From Bactericera cockerelli (Eukaryota; Arthropoda; Insecta; Hemiptera; Triozidae), in NCBI GenBank assembly GCA_024516035.1, contig CM044961.1:33497453-33561452 (forward strand): 64,000 nt of DNA, given 5' to 3'. This document shows, piece by piece, positions 62,843 to 64,000 of this stretch. The notes below the pieces were generated by a model, which was given only the letters and a program-made list of their open reading frames with translations, ran no database searches and was not told the origin of the DNA. Each line of letters opens with the position of its first letter. The stretch's first letter is position 1. A program made the translations under genes and the position numbers.

Positions 62843-64000
62843 TCTATCCTAAATATTTTGAAACAGCTGATTAGGGACTTTCTCTTCTTTGGTTATTAAG
62901 TTGTTCAAAATGGTTTACATCGAAAGATATCGAAATTATTGTGTGTTTTTTTTTAAATTTGGTTTAACGTCGCTTCTGCATGGTTAATTGGTTGTAATAT
63001 ATCAGTTTTTTTGTAAAGCATTTTTGTGATTTTTGTATTCTAGTCATTCCATCAGGAATTTTCAAAAGGGAGAAGAAATCCTAGATTAAATAGCATTTTT
63101 TACGTCGCTTGATTTTGACTAAAGTTGTTTAACAGTTCTGTGTTGAATTCCTACACTCATCTAGGAATGCGCCTGGCATTAAGACCACTGCATGATTATT
63201 ATTTGAACTTTAATGGGCGGACTAACCTAGTCTTCAAAAAATTATTCGGTTGGATGAGTACACATTCTTGATTTTTTTTTTTTCCTTGTATACTTACAGA
63301 ATTTATTATCATTCTCTTATTCTTCAAACAAATCCGATGGTCTGATTGCCTACCAAGCATTCTTAGAACTTTAAATGGACCGAACTTATCTATTCTTCCA
63401 TCTCTATATGGACTATCAGTTGTTCAAATGATGCGGATGGATAAACATCAGAAGTCTCACTATAATCACACCAGATTCACAACTTAAAATTCCAACACAT
63501 CAAATAAAATGTATAAGAAAAGGACAAAAAATAGTAAATAAATAAAATAAATCATGAAACGTGCTCTATCAAGTTGTACAGAAAAAAAAAAAACTAAACA
63601 AATTCCTGCTCTATACTTGATATTTTATACTTATTGATGATAAGTAATACCTAGTGGGAATGTTGGAGTAATTTTCGTTAAGTACTTAGCATAAAAATAC
63701 TTGAGATTAATTATTATCAATTCCTTCTTAAATATTGTAATATTAATGTTTTACTTCCCATAAAATTCTAATATTAGAAATCGGAAGTATTGTGTTCGTT
63801 TGTGAAAAAAAATGTTCTTTGCTCGATTTCAAGTTTTTTTTTTTTTTTTTTCATATTTCTGAGCAACCTTGGTTTTGTCTGTCTGTTTGTCGGTCTGTCG
63901 GTTAAAAACATTCCTTGTTACAGGCAAATCTCAGAAATTACTGAATGGATTTTGACCAAATTTTGTAAACATATAGGAGACATTCTGTAGACGGTCCCAT
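62843..64000. other. Unassigned end of window
   Basis: 62955-62985 holds a SINE B tail remnant (TTTAACGTCGCTTCTGCATG). 63875-63990 (CTGTCTGTTTGTCGGTCTGT, CTGAATGGATTTTGACCAAA) looks like one part of a dispersed element running out of the window. No gene recognised. Confidence 0.4.

Overview
The window is nuclear DNA of an animal, most probably an arthropod and plausibly an insect. Spliced exons with GT/AG introns, AT-rich sequence, arthropod-style mariner, I-type and R2-type elements, and very many SINEs point there. The species is not determinable from the sequence alone.

Host genes are sparse. At 63-4333 (+) lie the last five coding exons of a NudC domain-containing protein 3 (NUDCD3) homologue. 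At 16776-16901 (+) lies one exon that looks like the first coding exon of a claudin/PMP22-like four-pass membrane protein; no second exon was found, so its first intron may run beyond the window. I recognise no other host gene.

The rest is layered repeats. Retrotransposons: an I-type LINE with endonuclease, RT and RNase H (11775-15599, one frameshift); an RLE-type (restriction-like endonuclease) LINE with a C2H2 finger (58965-61876, one frameshift) and a separate 5'-truncated relative with an 11-bp target duplication (40004-40310); a 3'-truncated LINE with an FP-C-like ORF1 (37598-39005). DNA transposons: a dead mariner (29486-30776), a non-autonomous Transib-like element with 37-bp identical ends and a CGACG duplication (6080-7463), a 2.2-kb foldback element with about 783-bp arms and TA duplication (9427-11604), two hAT-like elements with 8-bp duplications (46928-48260 and 53316-54468), and several small TA-flanked MITEs.

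SINEs fall into seven families, named here A to G. A, C, D, E, F and G have tRNA-like heads. B has a 5S-rRNA-like head (SINE3 type). A and B share one central core of about 65 bp although their heads differ. A family called K carries an internal 38-bp minisatellite with a different copy number at each locus. A satellite of about 129-bp units occupies 24868-26849, and shorter tandem arrays are scattered through the window.

Nesting gives a relative order of events: the Transib-like element interrupts a B SINE, SINE D interrupts SINE E, and a SINE B copy sits in the loop of the foldback element. The sequence shows a gene-poor, repeat-saturated locus rather than genes cooperating in a pathway.
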